A program made the position numbers and the translations under genes. From NCBI GenBank assembly GCA_029054535.1, contig JAIDFC010000242.1, forward strand, positions 1 to 10,639: a stretch of 10,639 nt of DNA, written 5' to 3'. A model generated the notes under the pieces. It made no database searches. It was not told the DNA's origin and saw nothing but the letters and a program-made list of their open reading frames with translations. Positions 1 through 7,104 of the stretch are shown piece by piece (within the stretch, counting starts at the first letter, position 1; each line of letters begins with the position of its first letter). The stretch comes from Rikenella sp. (GTDB taxonomy: Bacteria > Bacteroidota > Bacteroidia > Bacteroidales > Rikenellaceae).

Positions 1-767
1 GCCGAAGACCTTCGTTTCGAAGACCATACGCCCCGCCTCGAAGTTGACCGTGAAGAGCATCTTCACGTCGGAGAACCGGTTGCTTCCGATGCTCTGACGG
101 AGAAGTACGGGTTCATTTTCAGGATCTGCGCATAGTCGTAGTAAAACGCGATATCCTGTTTTGCCTGAGCGAAAGCGTCGAACTCTTTTGAAGCGAGCGC
201 TTGTTTGTCCGGCGACAATTCGAGGTATTCCGATGCGTCGGAGTGGCGGCCGCCATAAGCGAGTACGAACTTCGTCCCGTCGTACGCCCCGACGATGTTG
301 TCTCGCCGGTCGGTCAGCGTACGGATCTCGCGATTTTTATTCAAGGTCAACTTCAGATCCATCTCCTTGTCTGCGACCAGCGTTTCGAGAAAATCGGTCA
401 ATTTCTCAGGATCGTCCACCGCAAAGAGCAGCATCCCGCGCGGTTGGTCGAGTTTCTCGATCGCTACCACCATCGGCCGACGGAAGTCGATCCCCGTAGA
501 GGTCGGATCGTCGATCGCCTTTTCGATCACCTGCCGCGTGCTGTTCGACAGATACTCCAACGTATTGTCCAAGTTTTGCTTGACCAGCGGATTCTCCCAA
601 ATTTCCGACTTGTCGGACAAGTTTTCGAGGTTCATCTTCCAGACGAAAGACGACTGGGCCGGAACCGCCGACAAGTAGTTGCCGCTCCGGTCGGCCTTGT
701 TGCAGGCGGAAAAAAGGACTGCGATCGCCGCAACGACTCCCGGAATTAATGTGTTGAAAAATTTCAT
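1..767 (-). pseudogene. Frameshifted lipoprotein gene, DUF4836-like, 3' end beyond the window
   Basis: The first frame starts at ATG 767 and gives 234 residues before a TGA at 63-65. Residues 1-21 form a signal peptide with a hydrophobic core, ending in a lipobox-like LFSAC with Cys22 as the lipidation site, so the product should be an envelope lipoprotein. The IP/VP-rich opening after the signal (YLSAVPAQSSF) and overall pattern resemble the Bacteroidota DUF4836 family, whose function is unknown; this is recognition by eye. The last residues of this frame (RASEATGSPT) look like out-of-frame translation. A second open frame across 1-96 reads RQSIGSNRFSDVKMLFTVNF and continues without a stop to the window edge, matching what I expect of the family C-terminal part. 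One missing base near 91-103 joins the two. This is either a true pseudogene or a sequencing or assembly error. It starts 39 bp downstream of the phosphofructokinase gene with no promoter seen between them. Confidence 0.7.
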
Positions 768-806
768 CCTATTTTGATTTTAGTTGACGTGTTATGCGCG
801 GAGGAT

Positions 807-2030
807 TTACTTATCCCACTCCAAAATCTTCATGAAGTCGTACTCCTCCGGATTGTCGACATACTTCGACGCCCCTTTGTAATCCTCCGGCGTGATGTAG
901 TGCAGGTTGTTCTGTATGATCTGCTGGATCTTCCGCGAATTGACGTCCACCAATCGCGGGATGATCTTCCCTTTTTCATCCGCCACGTCGTCCATGAAGA
1001 GCGGTTCGACCGATCCGTCGCGGCCGACGGTAACCATACACCCCGTATGCCCGGCCTGGTACAGTTCGTAAACCCCCAGCCCCAGCTGCGTCGCGTACGA
1101 CAGGTCGTAAGCGATCGGCCGGCAGCACCGCAATTCGTACCCCATCTCGTTCGGCCGGCTCTTCACCTTGATCCGCAAGGTCTTGAGTTTCTGCTGAACC
1201 AACATATTGAAAATATGCGACTTGCTGACATTTCCCAGTTCCGGATGCCCATGCTCGTCGTAGGTGAACTGGACGCCGGTATTGATGATTTCGTCGTCGT
1301 TCATGAAGTGGAAAACGCCTTCCGAAATCACCGCCACGCCGTACGGAATTCCCATCAGTCTGCGTTTCACCATCGACGAGATCACCAAACGCGTAATCTT
1401 GTCGAACGTGATCGGGGTCTTGTTGAACATCTCCGGAATGACGATCATCGGATAATGGCAAGCCGATCCGATTCCGAACGCCAAGTGCCCCGCTTCGCGC
1501 CCCATGGCCGAAACGACAAACCAGTTTCCGCTGGTCCGCGCATCTTCGTACAGCGTGGTGGCGAGCTTCACCCCCTCCTCCTTGGCCGAGTTGTAGCCGA
1601 AAGTCGGATACCCTGCCGGCAGCGGAAGGTCGTTATCGATGGTCTTCGGCACATGGATGCTCGACACGTCGATCCCTTTCTCTCTGAGGAACTTGGTCAG
1701 TCGGTTGGCGGTCGAAGCGGTGTCGTCGCCTCCGATCGTAACCAGCACTTTCACGTTGTACCGTTCGAAAAAGTCGGTGCGGAACTCCTTGTCGCTCGGT
1801 TTGTACCGGCTCATCACCAGGGCCGAACCGCCGCGACAGTAAATGGTGTCGGCGGTTTCGAAATCGAGATAGACGAAGTCCGGTTCGTCGCTCACCAGGC
1901 TCTTGTACCCGCCGTTCAGACCGATGACCTTGTAGCCGTTCTGGCTGAAGATTTTGGTTACGGAGCTGATGACGGTATTGATTCCCGGCGCGGGACCGCC
2001 GGCGCAAAGAATGGCTACTGCATTTTTCAT
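807..2030 (-). CDS. pfkA: 6-phosphofructokinase, pyrophosphate-type signature
   Basis: This 407-aa cytoplasmic enzyme of the PFK family phosphorylates fructose 6-phosphate to fructose 1,6-bisphosphate. Motifs run in the usual order: an N-terminal GGPAPGIN loop (residues 11-18), CRGG (65-68), GGDDT (100-104), PKTIDND (128-134, with Asp132 as the expected catalytic base) and MGREAGHLA (176-184). ATP-dependent PFKs typically have GGDGS and PGTIDND. Here Asp103 and Lys129 occupy the two positions that mark pyrophosphate-dependent enzymes, so PPi is the likely phosphoryl donor and the reaction would be reversible. That is inference from motifs, and sequence alone does not always settle the donor in mixed clades. 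The length fits the roughly 400-aa PPi/mixed group better than the 320-aa E. coli ATP enzyme. The ATG at 2030 directly precedes the first beta strand (KNAVAILCAGG). The gene lies downstream of the aldolase gene on the same strand. Confidence 0.93.
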   Translation of the reverse strand: MKNAVAILCAGGPAPGINTVISSVTKIFSQNGYKVIGLNGGYKSLVSDEPDFVYLDFETADTIYCRGGSALVMSRYKPSDKEFRTDFFERYNVKVLVTIGGDDTASTANRLTKFLREKGIDVSSIHVPKTIDNDLPLPAGYPTFGYNSAKEEGVKLATTLYEDARTSGNWFVVSAMGREAGHLAFGIGSACHYPMIVIPEMFNKTPITFDKITRLVISSMVKRRLMGIPYGVAVISEGVFHFMNDDEIINTGVQFTYDEHGHPELGNVSKSHIFNMLVQQKLKTLRIKVKSRPNEMGYELRCCRPIAYDLSYATQLGLGVYELYQAGHTGCMVTVGRDGSVEPLFMDDVADEKGKIIPRLVDVNSRKIQQIIQNNLHYITPEDYKGASKYVDNPEEYDFMKILEWDK

Positions 2031-2088
2031 GAGTTGATTGGGTTTGAGTGAATTTTGGATTTTTTTCGATTTCGACGGCCCGATAACA

Positions 2089-2128
2089 GAACAGCCCTGT
2101 GCTCTGAGGAGAAGCGCCAGGGCTGTTC
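2089..2128 (-). other. Perfect 11-bp inverted repeat between aldolase and phosphofructokinase genes
   Basis: The arms GAACAGCCCTG (2089-2099) and CAGGGCTGTTC (2118-2128) are perfectly complementary and enclose an 18-nt loop. In the minus-strand transcript the hairpin forms about 43 nt after the aldolase stop and about 60 nt before the phosphofructokinase start. No U-run follows the stem on either strand, so it does not look like a standard intrinsic terminator. It could act as a partial terminator, an mRNA processing or stability element, or a protein-binding palindrome. No TAnnTTTG box for a separate phosphofructokinase promoter was found in the 141-bp spacer. Confidence 0.6.
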
Positions 2129-2171
2129 GCGTCGTATTCAGGCTGTCATAACGACCATAACCGAAAAACCG

Positions 2172-3245
2172 TTACAGCACATTCACGCAGTTCAAGTTAT
2201 CGAAAGCGATTTTCATCCGTTCGATAATCGAGCTTTCGCCGGCCCGCAGCCAGTTGCGCGGATCGTAGTACTTTTTGTTCGGTTTGTCGGCCCCTTCCGG
2301 GTTCCCGAGTTGCCCTTGCAGGTAAGCTTCGTTCTTTTTGTAGAACTGACGGATCCCGTCCCAGAAAGCCCACTGAGTATCGGTGTCGATGTTCATCTTA
2401 ATGACCCCGTAAGAGATCGCTTCGGCGATTTTTTCCGGTTCGGAACCCGAACCGCCGTGGAAGACGAAGTTCACCGGCTTATCCGTAGCGGTATTCAAGG
2501 TCTTGTGAATATACGCCTGCGAATCGCGCAAGATCTTCGGCTCCAGAACTACATTCCCCGGTTTGTAAACCCCGTGGACGTTCCCGAACGAAGCGGCGAT
2601 CGTAAAGTTCGGGCTGATCTTCATCAGCGTTTCATACGCCTTGCAGACATCTTCCGGCTGCGTATAGAGTTTCGATGAATCGACGTGCGAGTTATCCACC
2701 CCGTCTTCTTCGCCGCCGGTAATCCCGAGTTCGATTTCGAGGGTCATCCCCATCTTGGCCATCCGGGTGAGGTACTTGGAGCAGATCTCCAGGTTTTCGT
2801 CCAGCGATTCTTCGCTCAGGTCGAGCATGTGCGAGCTGAAGAGCGGCGTTCCCGTCTCTGCGAAGTGTTTTTCGCTGGCGTCCAGCAGGCCGTCGATCCA
2901 CGGCAACAACTTCTTAGCCGCATGGTCGGTGTGCAGGATCACCGGAATCCCGTAAGCCTTAGCCACCGTATGCACGTGTTTCGCCGCTGCAATAGCCCCC
3001 AGCACCTGTGCCTCCTGTCCTTCGAGTTTCAGCCCTTTCCCGGCTACGAAAGCCGCGCCGCCGTTCGAGATCTGAATGATAACCGGCGAATTGACCGCCG
3101 CTGCCGACTCGAGAACCGCATTGATCGTGTCGGTCCCGGTAACGTTCACCGCCGGAATGGCAAATCCTTTTTCTTTGGCGTAGGCAAACAACTGACCTAC
3201 TTTGTCTCCCGTGAGAACTCCTGCCGGAAATTTTTTGTCGCTCAT
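2172..3245 (-). CDS. fba: Class II fructose-bisphosphate aldolase (class IIA)
   Basis: This 357-aa zinc-dependent aldolase interconverts fructose 1,6-bisphosphate with glyceraldehyde 3-phosphate and dihydroxyacetone phosphate in glycolysis and gluconeogenesis. It aligns by eye with E. coli FbaA (359 aa) over its whole length. HTDHAAKKLLPWIDGLLDA holds the catalytic Asp107 and zinc ligand His108. GMTLEIELGITGGEEDGVDN contains Glu172, GNVHGVYKPGN has zinc ligand His224, and FHGGSGS has His263. NIDTDTQWA and the C-terminal NKKYYDPRNWLRAGE block are typical of class IIA. The frame stays open upstream to 3797, but the ATG at 3245 (MSDKKFPAG) matches the family start, and the upstream part overlaps the thioesterase gene. 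A TAAATTTG box at 3309-3316 would start a transcript with a leader of about 55 nt. Its product feeds the same pathway step as the phosphofructokinase encoded next. Confidence 0.97.
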   Translation of the reverse strand: MSDKKFPAGVLTGDKVGQLFAYAKEKGFAIPAVNVTGTDTINAVLESAAAVNSPVIIQISNGGAAFVAGKGLKLEGQEAQVLGAIAAAKHVHTVAKAYGIPVILHTDHAAKKLLPWIDGLLDASEKHFAETGTPLFSSHMLDLSEESLDENLEICSKYLTRMAKMGMTLEIELGITGGEEDGVDNSHVDSSKLYTQPEDVCKAYETLMKISPNFTIAASFGNVHGVYKPGNVVLEPKILRDSQAYIHKTLNTATDKPVNFVFHGGSGSEPEKIAEAISYGVIKMNIDTDTQWAFWDGIRQFYKKNEAYLQGQLGNPEGADKPNKKYYDPRNWLRAGESSIIERMKIAFDNLNCVNVL

Positions 3246-3268
3246 GTGTGTTGTGTGTGTTATGTGTG
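3246..3268 (-). repeat. CA-rich low-complexity leader just before the aldolase start codon
   Basis: The last 23 nt before the aldolase ATG read, on the minus strand, as an almost pure run of CA/AC dinucleotides interrupted by one TA. It has no Shine-Dalgarno-like stretch and should be unstructured in mRNA. That suits initiation in Bacteroidota, where A-rich unstructured leaders rather than SD pairing favour translation. It may also simply be a dinucleotide repeat. Confidence 0.5.
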
Positions 3269-3308
3269 AAATGATTGGCGTTGTATGGTAGGCCTTACAA
3301 CCTATCTC

Positions 3309-3316
3309 CAAATTTA
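3309..3316 (-). promoter_or_regulatory. Candidate Bacteroidota -7 box for the aldolase gene
   Basis: On the minus strand these bases read TAAATTTG, an exact match to the Bacteroidota primary-sigma -7 consensus TAnnTTTG, 63 nt before the aldolase ATG. No TTTG lies at the usual upstream distance; the nearest similar element is TTTA at 3340-3343 with a 23-nt spacer, inside the 3' end of the thioesterase gene. The match is good in the -7 element only. Confidence 0.45.
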
Positions 3317-3319
3317 CGA

Positions 3320-3709
3320 TTATTTTTCGATTTTGCGCATAAATTTTTCGATATTGACCACAAAACGGGTGTGAGTTCCGCTGCCGATCGTCGTGGTGTT
3401 CGACAGGTCGGTCGCTTCGATCCGGAAATCGATCCGGCGCCCTTCGACTCGTGTAACCCGAGCCGTAGCCTGTATGGTATTTCCGATTCCCGAGGCTCGG
3501 TCGTGGGTGATGTTCAGCGCGGTTCCGACGCTGCTCTCCCCCGGGTCGAGAAAGGGCGCGACGGCTTCCATCGCGGCCCGCTCCATCAAAGCGGCCATTG
3601 CCGGGGTTCCGAAAACCGGCAGGTTGCCGGAACCTAATTCGCGGGCCGTGCTGGCCTCGGTAACGACTAAGGTCGAGGTGTGTGCGGTGTCTATTGAGAT
3701 AGGGCGCAT
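3320..3709 (-). CDS. Hot-dog fold thioesterase, fluoroacetyl-CoA thioesterase (FlK)-like
   Basis: This 129-aa protein should hydrolyse an acyl-CoA thioester in the cytoplasm. It resembles FlK of Streptomyces cattleya, the enzyme that detoxifies fluoroacetyl-CoA, along nearly its whole length. Shared blocks are VFGTPAMAALMERAAMEAVAPFL, GESSVGTALNITHD, VEGRRIDFRIEA, GSGTHTRF and a closing EKF. The FlK catalytic residues Thr42, Glu50 and His76 correspond to Thr35, Glu43 and His69 here. The frame is open upstream to 4159 but overlaps the glycosylase gene, so ATG 3709 (MRPISIDT) is the start. It begins 17 bp after the glycosylase stop, which suggests cotranscription. Anaerobic gut bacteria are not expected to meet fluoroacetate, so the natural substrate is probably another small or toxic acyl-CoA. 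That substrate is unknown, and the fluoroacetate name should not be taken literally. Confidence 0.88.
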   Translation of the reverse strand: MRPISIDTAHTSTLVVTEASTARELGSGNLPVFGTPAMAALMERAAMEAVAPFLDPGESSVGTALNITHDRASGIGNTIQATARVTRVEGRRIDFRIEATDLSNTTTIGSGTHTRFVVNIEKFMRKIEK

Positions 3710-3726
3710 GTGATTTCGTTTTGTGT

Positions 3727-4308
3727 TTAAAGGTTTGTTTTGCAGCGGCAACCCGCCAAATGATCGTCCACGAAGCCGGTGGCCTGCAAAAAGGCATAGC
3801 AGATGGTCGATCCGAAGAACCGGAATCCTCGCTTCCGCATATCTCGACTCATGGCGTCCGACTCCGGCGACGTCGCGGGAAGCTGCGCCAAAGTCTCGAA
3901 ATGGTTCACCACGGGCAAAGACCGATCGCCGAAAAACGAGAGAACGTACCGATAAAAACTCCCGTACTCTTTCCGAATGGCGATGAATCGTTGGGCATTC
4001 TCGATGGTATGACGAATCTTCAGCCGGTTGCGGACGATTCCCTCGAACTGCATCAACCGCTCGACGCTCTTTTCCGGATCCATCCGCGCGACTTTTTCGA
4101 CGTCGAACCCTTCGAAAGCCTCCCGATATCCCTCGCGTTTCCTCAGAATGGTGATCCATGACAGTCCGGCCTGTGCGCTCTCGAGCACCAAAAATTCGAA
4201 GAGGGTCCGATCGTCGCTAACGGGTCGCCCCCACTCCCGATCGTGGTACTCGACGTACAGCGGGTCTGTCCCGGCCCAGCCGCAACGGCCGTCGATGAGA
4301 TCTTCCAT
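3727..4308 (-). CDS. tag: DNA-3-methyladenine glycosylase I
   Basis: This 193-aa base-excision repair enzyme removes 3-methyladenine from alkylated DNA. It parallels E. coli Tag (187 aa) from RCGWAGTDPLYVEYHDREWG to the C-terminal GCRCK. The zinc-binding set of Tag (Cys4, His17, His175, Cys179 in E. coli) corresponds to Cys9, His22, His183 and Cys187. LESAQAGLSWITIL holds the base-pocket residues, with Glu43 at the position of E. coli Glu38 and Trp51 at that of Trp46. KRGFRFFGSTICYAFLQATG is the conserved late block. The ATG at 4308 is only 3 bp after the flavodiiron protein stop, so translation is probably coupled within the same transcript. A further 17 bp separates its stop from the thioesterase gene. 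The coupling to redox genes is a shared-transcript observation; a functional link is inference. Confidence 0.96.
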   Translation of the reverse strand: MEDLIDGRCGWAGTDPLYVEYHDREWGRPVSDDRTLFEFLVLESAQAGLSWITILRKREGYREAFEGFDVEKVARMDPEKSVERLMQFEGIVRNRLKIRHTIENAQRFIAIRKEYGSFYRYVLSFFGDRSLPVVNHFETLAQLPATSPESDAMSRDMRKRGFRFFGSTICYAFLQATGFVDDHLAGCRCKTNL

Positions 4309-4311
4309 GAC

Positions 4312-5532
4312 TTATTGTACGTCGCAGTTCTTCAATGCGTTCGCCATCCCTTGTGCAATAGCGTCGCAGGCGGCGAGTTTTTCCGGCGTCGGGGTCCCGA
4401 AGACGTCCACCGGCTCGGCCACCAAAGGCCAACCGATCGCTTCGGCAAAGACCCGAAGATTTTTGACTCCGCCCCCGTTCCAGCTGTACGAGCCGAAGAG
4501 TCCCAAAGCCTTGTTCTTGACGCCCATATGCAGCAATTCGGTGGTCAGCCGCTCGACAGTCGGGAACATCTGCGCGTTGTAAGCGCAGCTTCCGAGGATA
4601 ACCCCCCGATAGCGCCACACGTCGTCGATCAAATATGAAAGGTGTGTTTTCGAAGCGTCCCGCACCCGGATCCGTTCGATCCCCGCCTCAGCGCATCTTC
4701 GAGCGATGTAATCCGCCGTCGCGGCGTTATTTCCGTACATCGAACCGTAGATAATCACCACCCCCGGTTCCGCCTCGTAGCGGCTCCACCGGTCGTACAG
4801 CCTGATCACTTTCTTCGGCTCGCTCCGCCAAACCGGCCCGTGGAGCGGGCAAATCGTGGAGATTTCTGTTCCGGCCAGCTTGGCGAATGCTTTCTGCACC
4901 ATATTGCTATATTTCCCGACAATATTCGAGTAGTATCGCCGCATCTCGCCCAAGTACCGGGCCTCGAACTCCGATCCGATCTCGTCGTCGAAAATCGCGC
5001 CGTCTAATGTGCCGAATGTCCCGAAAGCGTCCCCCGAAAACAGAATCCGTTCCGTCGTGTCGTATGTCATCATGGTCTCCGGCCAGTGCACCCAAGGGGT
5101 CATCACAAATTTCAATTTATGGTGTCCCAGGTCCAACAGGTCGTCGTCTTTGACTTCGATCAGGTTCTCGGTGATTCCGTAGTACCCCTCCAAAATCTTG
5201 AAGGTCTTCCCGTTCCCCACGATCCGAACTTCCGGCCACCGCCGAACGATATCGCCGATCTCACCCGAGTGATCCGGCTCCATATGATTGATAACCAAGT
5301 AGTCCAACTCTGTCCGTCCCTGCTCGGCGAGCAACCGCTCGATCCATCCCACGTAATCTCCGCCGCTTCCCATCTCGATCGTGTCCACCAACGCGCTCTT
5401 CTCATCCACAATCAAATACGAATTATAGCTCACCCCGTCCGGTAGCGGCCATAAATTCTCGAACAACTCTTTCCGCCGGTCGTTGGCCCCCAACCAATAG
5501 ATCCGATCGGTTACGTTCACTTTCAAATTCAT
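4312..5532 (-). CDS. fprA: Flavodiiron protein (FprA family, O2/NO reductase)
   Basis: This 406-aa cytoplasmic protein has an N-terminal metallo-beta-lactamase-like diiron domain (about 1-250) and a C-terminal FMN flavodoxin domain (about 256-400). The diiron ligands are all visible: His83, Glu85, Asp87 and His88 in NHMEPDHSGE, His149 in PWVHWPE, Asp168 in SGDAFG and His231 in PLHGP. IIYGSMYGNNA (260-270) is the FMN phosphate loop, and GSYSWNGGG is a later flavin-contacting segment. Family members such as Moorella FprA reduce O2 to water and/or NO to N2O in anaerobes, taking electrons from rubredoxin or similar carriers. There is no fused rubredoxin domain here. The frame is open upstream to 5709, but ATG 5532 (MNLKVNVTDRIYW) is the natural family start, and the upstream part overlaps the hydrogenase gene. 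It follows the hydrogenase gene by 86 bp, in which I see no convincing promoter. Confidence 0.95.
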   Translation of the reverse strand: MNLKVNVTDRIYWLGANDRRKELFENLWPLPDGVSYNSYLIVDEKSALVDTIEMGSGGDYVGWIERLLAEQGRTELDYLVINHMEPDHSGEIGDIVRRWPEVRIVGNGKTFKILEGYYGITENLIEVKDDDLLDLGHHKLKFVMTPWVHWPETMMTYDTTERILFSGDAFGTFGTLDGAIFDDEIGSEFEARYLGEMRRYYSNIVGKYSNMVQKAFAKLAGTEISTICPLHGPVWRSEPKKVIRLYDRWSRYEAEPGVVIIYGSMYGNNAATADYIARRCAEAGIERIRVRDASKTHLSYLIDDVWRYRGVILGSCAYNAQMFPTVERLTTELLHMGVKNKALGLFGSYSWNGGGVKNLRVFAEAIGWPLVAEPVDVFGTPTPEKLAACDAIAQGMANALKNCDVQ

Positions 5533-5618
5533 TGTCTTGAAAAATCTAATGGGTTCGTTTATGCGTATACTTCCGTACGGTATGCACGTAGCTAAAGAAC
5601 ATAAGCGAACGATTTCAA

Positions 5619-7058
5619 TTATTTTGTAGTTGCCAACTCTTTGACCTGTCGAGTTGCGATTTTGGGGTTGGCGATGACGTTGCAGCCGTTGACGCACCCC
5701 CCCTCGCAAGCCATCACCTCGACCATATTTCCCGGGCAGGCTTTGGCGTATCCGCGAAGATCCCGGATCGAAGCCTTGTCAATGCCGTTGATTACGACCG
5801 GACGAATCTTATCCTTATATTCCTCCGGCAACTGCCCTGCGACGGCGCTCATGACCCCTTCGCTGGCGGCGTATCCGCGACTGCTCGGCATGATATCTCC
5901 GTCCAAAGAGACCGCCGTTTCGTCCGTGAACGCATCCACTCCCATCGCCACGAACATCGTCCCCAGCTCCTCGAAGCTCAGCATCAGGTCGACATTCGGA
6001 TCGTCGTAAGCCTCTTTTCGTTTGGCCACGCACGGCCCCACGAACACGATCGTGGCGTTCGGATATCGCTCTCTGGCAATCTGCGCCGCATAGTACATCG
6101 GACTTCGCGTGTGCGATACATACGGTGCAATCTCCGGAATGTGTCGATGCGCCAACCTGTAGTAAGCCGGACAACACGATGTCGTCATGAACGCCTGCCC
6201 CCCGTCGATCACTTTTTCGGCAAACTCCGCCGCTTCGTTGGTCGTCGTAACGTCCGCCCCTTTGGCCACCTCGATCACGTCGTCGAATCCTAATTTCCGA
6301 ACCGCCCCCATGATGTTGGCGAGCGACGTTTTGAACTGCCCCGCTACGGCCGGTGCCACGAGGGCCACCACAGGCCGTTCCGACCGAAAAGCCTTGAATA
6401 TCTCGATCAGGTGGGATTTCTCCATCACCGCACCGAACGGACATGCCGACAAGCATCGACCGCAATAGATACATTTTTCCGGGTCGATATGCTCTTTGCC
6501 CTGTTCGTCCTTGCTGATCGCCCCCACGGGACAAGACTCTTCGCACGGCACCGGAATGTAGACGATGGCGTGGAACGGACAGTTTTTCATACACAGCCCG
6601 CAGTTGACGCACTTCGTAGAGTCGATATTGGCCTGTCCGTTGACGAAGTGGATGGCCCCTTTGTTGCAGTTGACTTCGCACGGCCGAGCCACGCACCCGC
6701 GACACATATTGGTAACGACGTAGTTGACCTTCACGCAGGCCGAGCAGGCATCCGTAATCACGGAGAGCGGATTTTGCGATACCTTTTTCCGAGCGAAAGC
6801 CTGTCGAGTGTATTCGGCCAGCGAAGTCATCTCGTCCTCTTCTTCGTCGAATCCGAAACCGAGCACCCCCATGGTTCGGTATTTGAGCATCGCGCGGTCT
6901 TTGTAGATGCAGCATCGCGATACTTCGCCGCACCCTTTCGGCCGCATTAGATACGGAATTCGGTCGATATTTTCTTCCAAGGTCCCGTCGCGCAGGAGTT
7001 TGATGATTCGCGTGAGCAGGTCGCGGCGCAGGATCATGGTATTGTTCGTAACGGTCAT
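5619..7058 (-). CDS. Monomeric [FeFe] hydrogenase, group B type
   Basis: This 479-aa iron-sulfur enzyme should interconvert protons and H2, most likely releasing H2 from reduced ferredoxin during fermentation. H-cluster motifs are L1 TTSCCPAYY (Cys295, Cys296), L2 VGPCVAKRKE (Cys343) and L3 EVMACEGGCVNGCN (Cys451, Cys455). An N-terminal module carries many cysteines: Cys105/108, CX2CX4CX3C at 119-131, CX2CX2CX3C at 150-160, Cys172/176 and CX2CX2CX3C at 196-206. It therefore holds at least two, probably more, [4Fe-4S] clusters. The glycine before the L2 proline and the non-tryptophan L1 separate it from group A enzymes (MPC, TSCCPGW) and agree with the Bacteroidota group B1/B3 family. An additional N-terminal cysteine group (43, 49, 50) precedes these. 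The ATG at 7058 is chosen; a second Met at residue 8 is possible. HydE, HydF and HydG maturases are not in the window. A -7 box lies 46 nt upstream. Confidence 0.93.
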   Translation of the reverse strand: MTVTNNTMILRRDLLTRIIKLLRDGTLEENIDRIPYLMRPKGCGEVSRCCIYKDRAMLKYRTMGVLGFGFDEEEDEMTSLAEYTRQAFARKKVSQNPLSVITDACSACVKVNYVVTNMCRGCVARPCEVNCNKGAIHFVNGQANIDSTKCVNCGLCMKNCPFHAIVYIPVPCEESCPVGAISKDEQGKEHIDPEKCIYCGRCLSACPFGAVMEKSHLIEIFKAFRSERPVVALVAPAVAGQFKTSLANIMGAVRKLGFDDVIEVAKGADVTTTNEAAEFAEKVIDGGQAFMTTSCCPAYYRLAHRHIPEIAPYVSHTRSPMYYAAQIARERYPNATIVFVGPCVAKRKEAYDDPNVDLMLSFEELGTMFVAMGVDAFTDETAVSLDGDIMPSSRGYAASEGVMSAVAGQLPEEYKDKIRPVVINGIDKASIRDLRGYAKACPGNMVEVMACEGGCVNGCNVIANPKIATRQVKELATTK

Positions 7059-7104
7059 ATGGCGTGCACAGTGTGTAAGAAAGTAGACGGGTCTTTTAAT
7101 GGTT

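Noticed and set aside
774..2051. A 425-aa plus-strand open frame
   Set aside because: It lies antisense to the phosphofructokinase gene, whose motifs are unmistakable. Its translation is rich in Arg, His, Val and Asp, as expected from reading a GC-rich gene backwards.
2161..2177. TAACCGAAAAACCGTTA near the aldolase stop, looking like a hairpin
   Set aside because: Only the outer four pairs (TAAC/GTTA) form; the next positions mismatch, so there is no stable stem.
3246..3797. N-terminal extension of the aldolase frame by 184 residues
   Set aside because: The extension overlaps the thioesterase gene in another frame and has no family similarity, and ATG 3245 gives the normal aldolase N-terminus.
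5555..5590. Possible hairpin between the hydrogenase and flavodiiron genes (TGCGTATAC / GTATGCA)
   Set aside because: Pairing relies on G-T wobbles and is short, with no U-run. It is too weak to call as a terminator or regulatory element.
5533..5709. N-terminal extension of the flavodiiron protein by 59 residues
   Set aside because: The additional sequence comes from the hydrogenase 3' end read in another frame and the spacer. ATG 5532 gives the standard family start.
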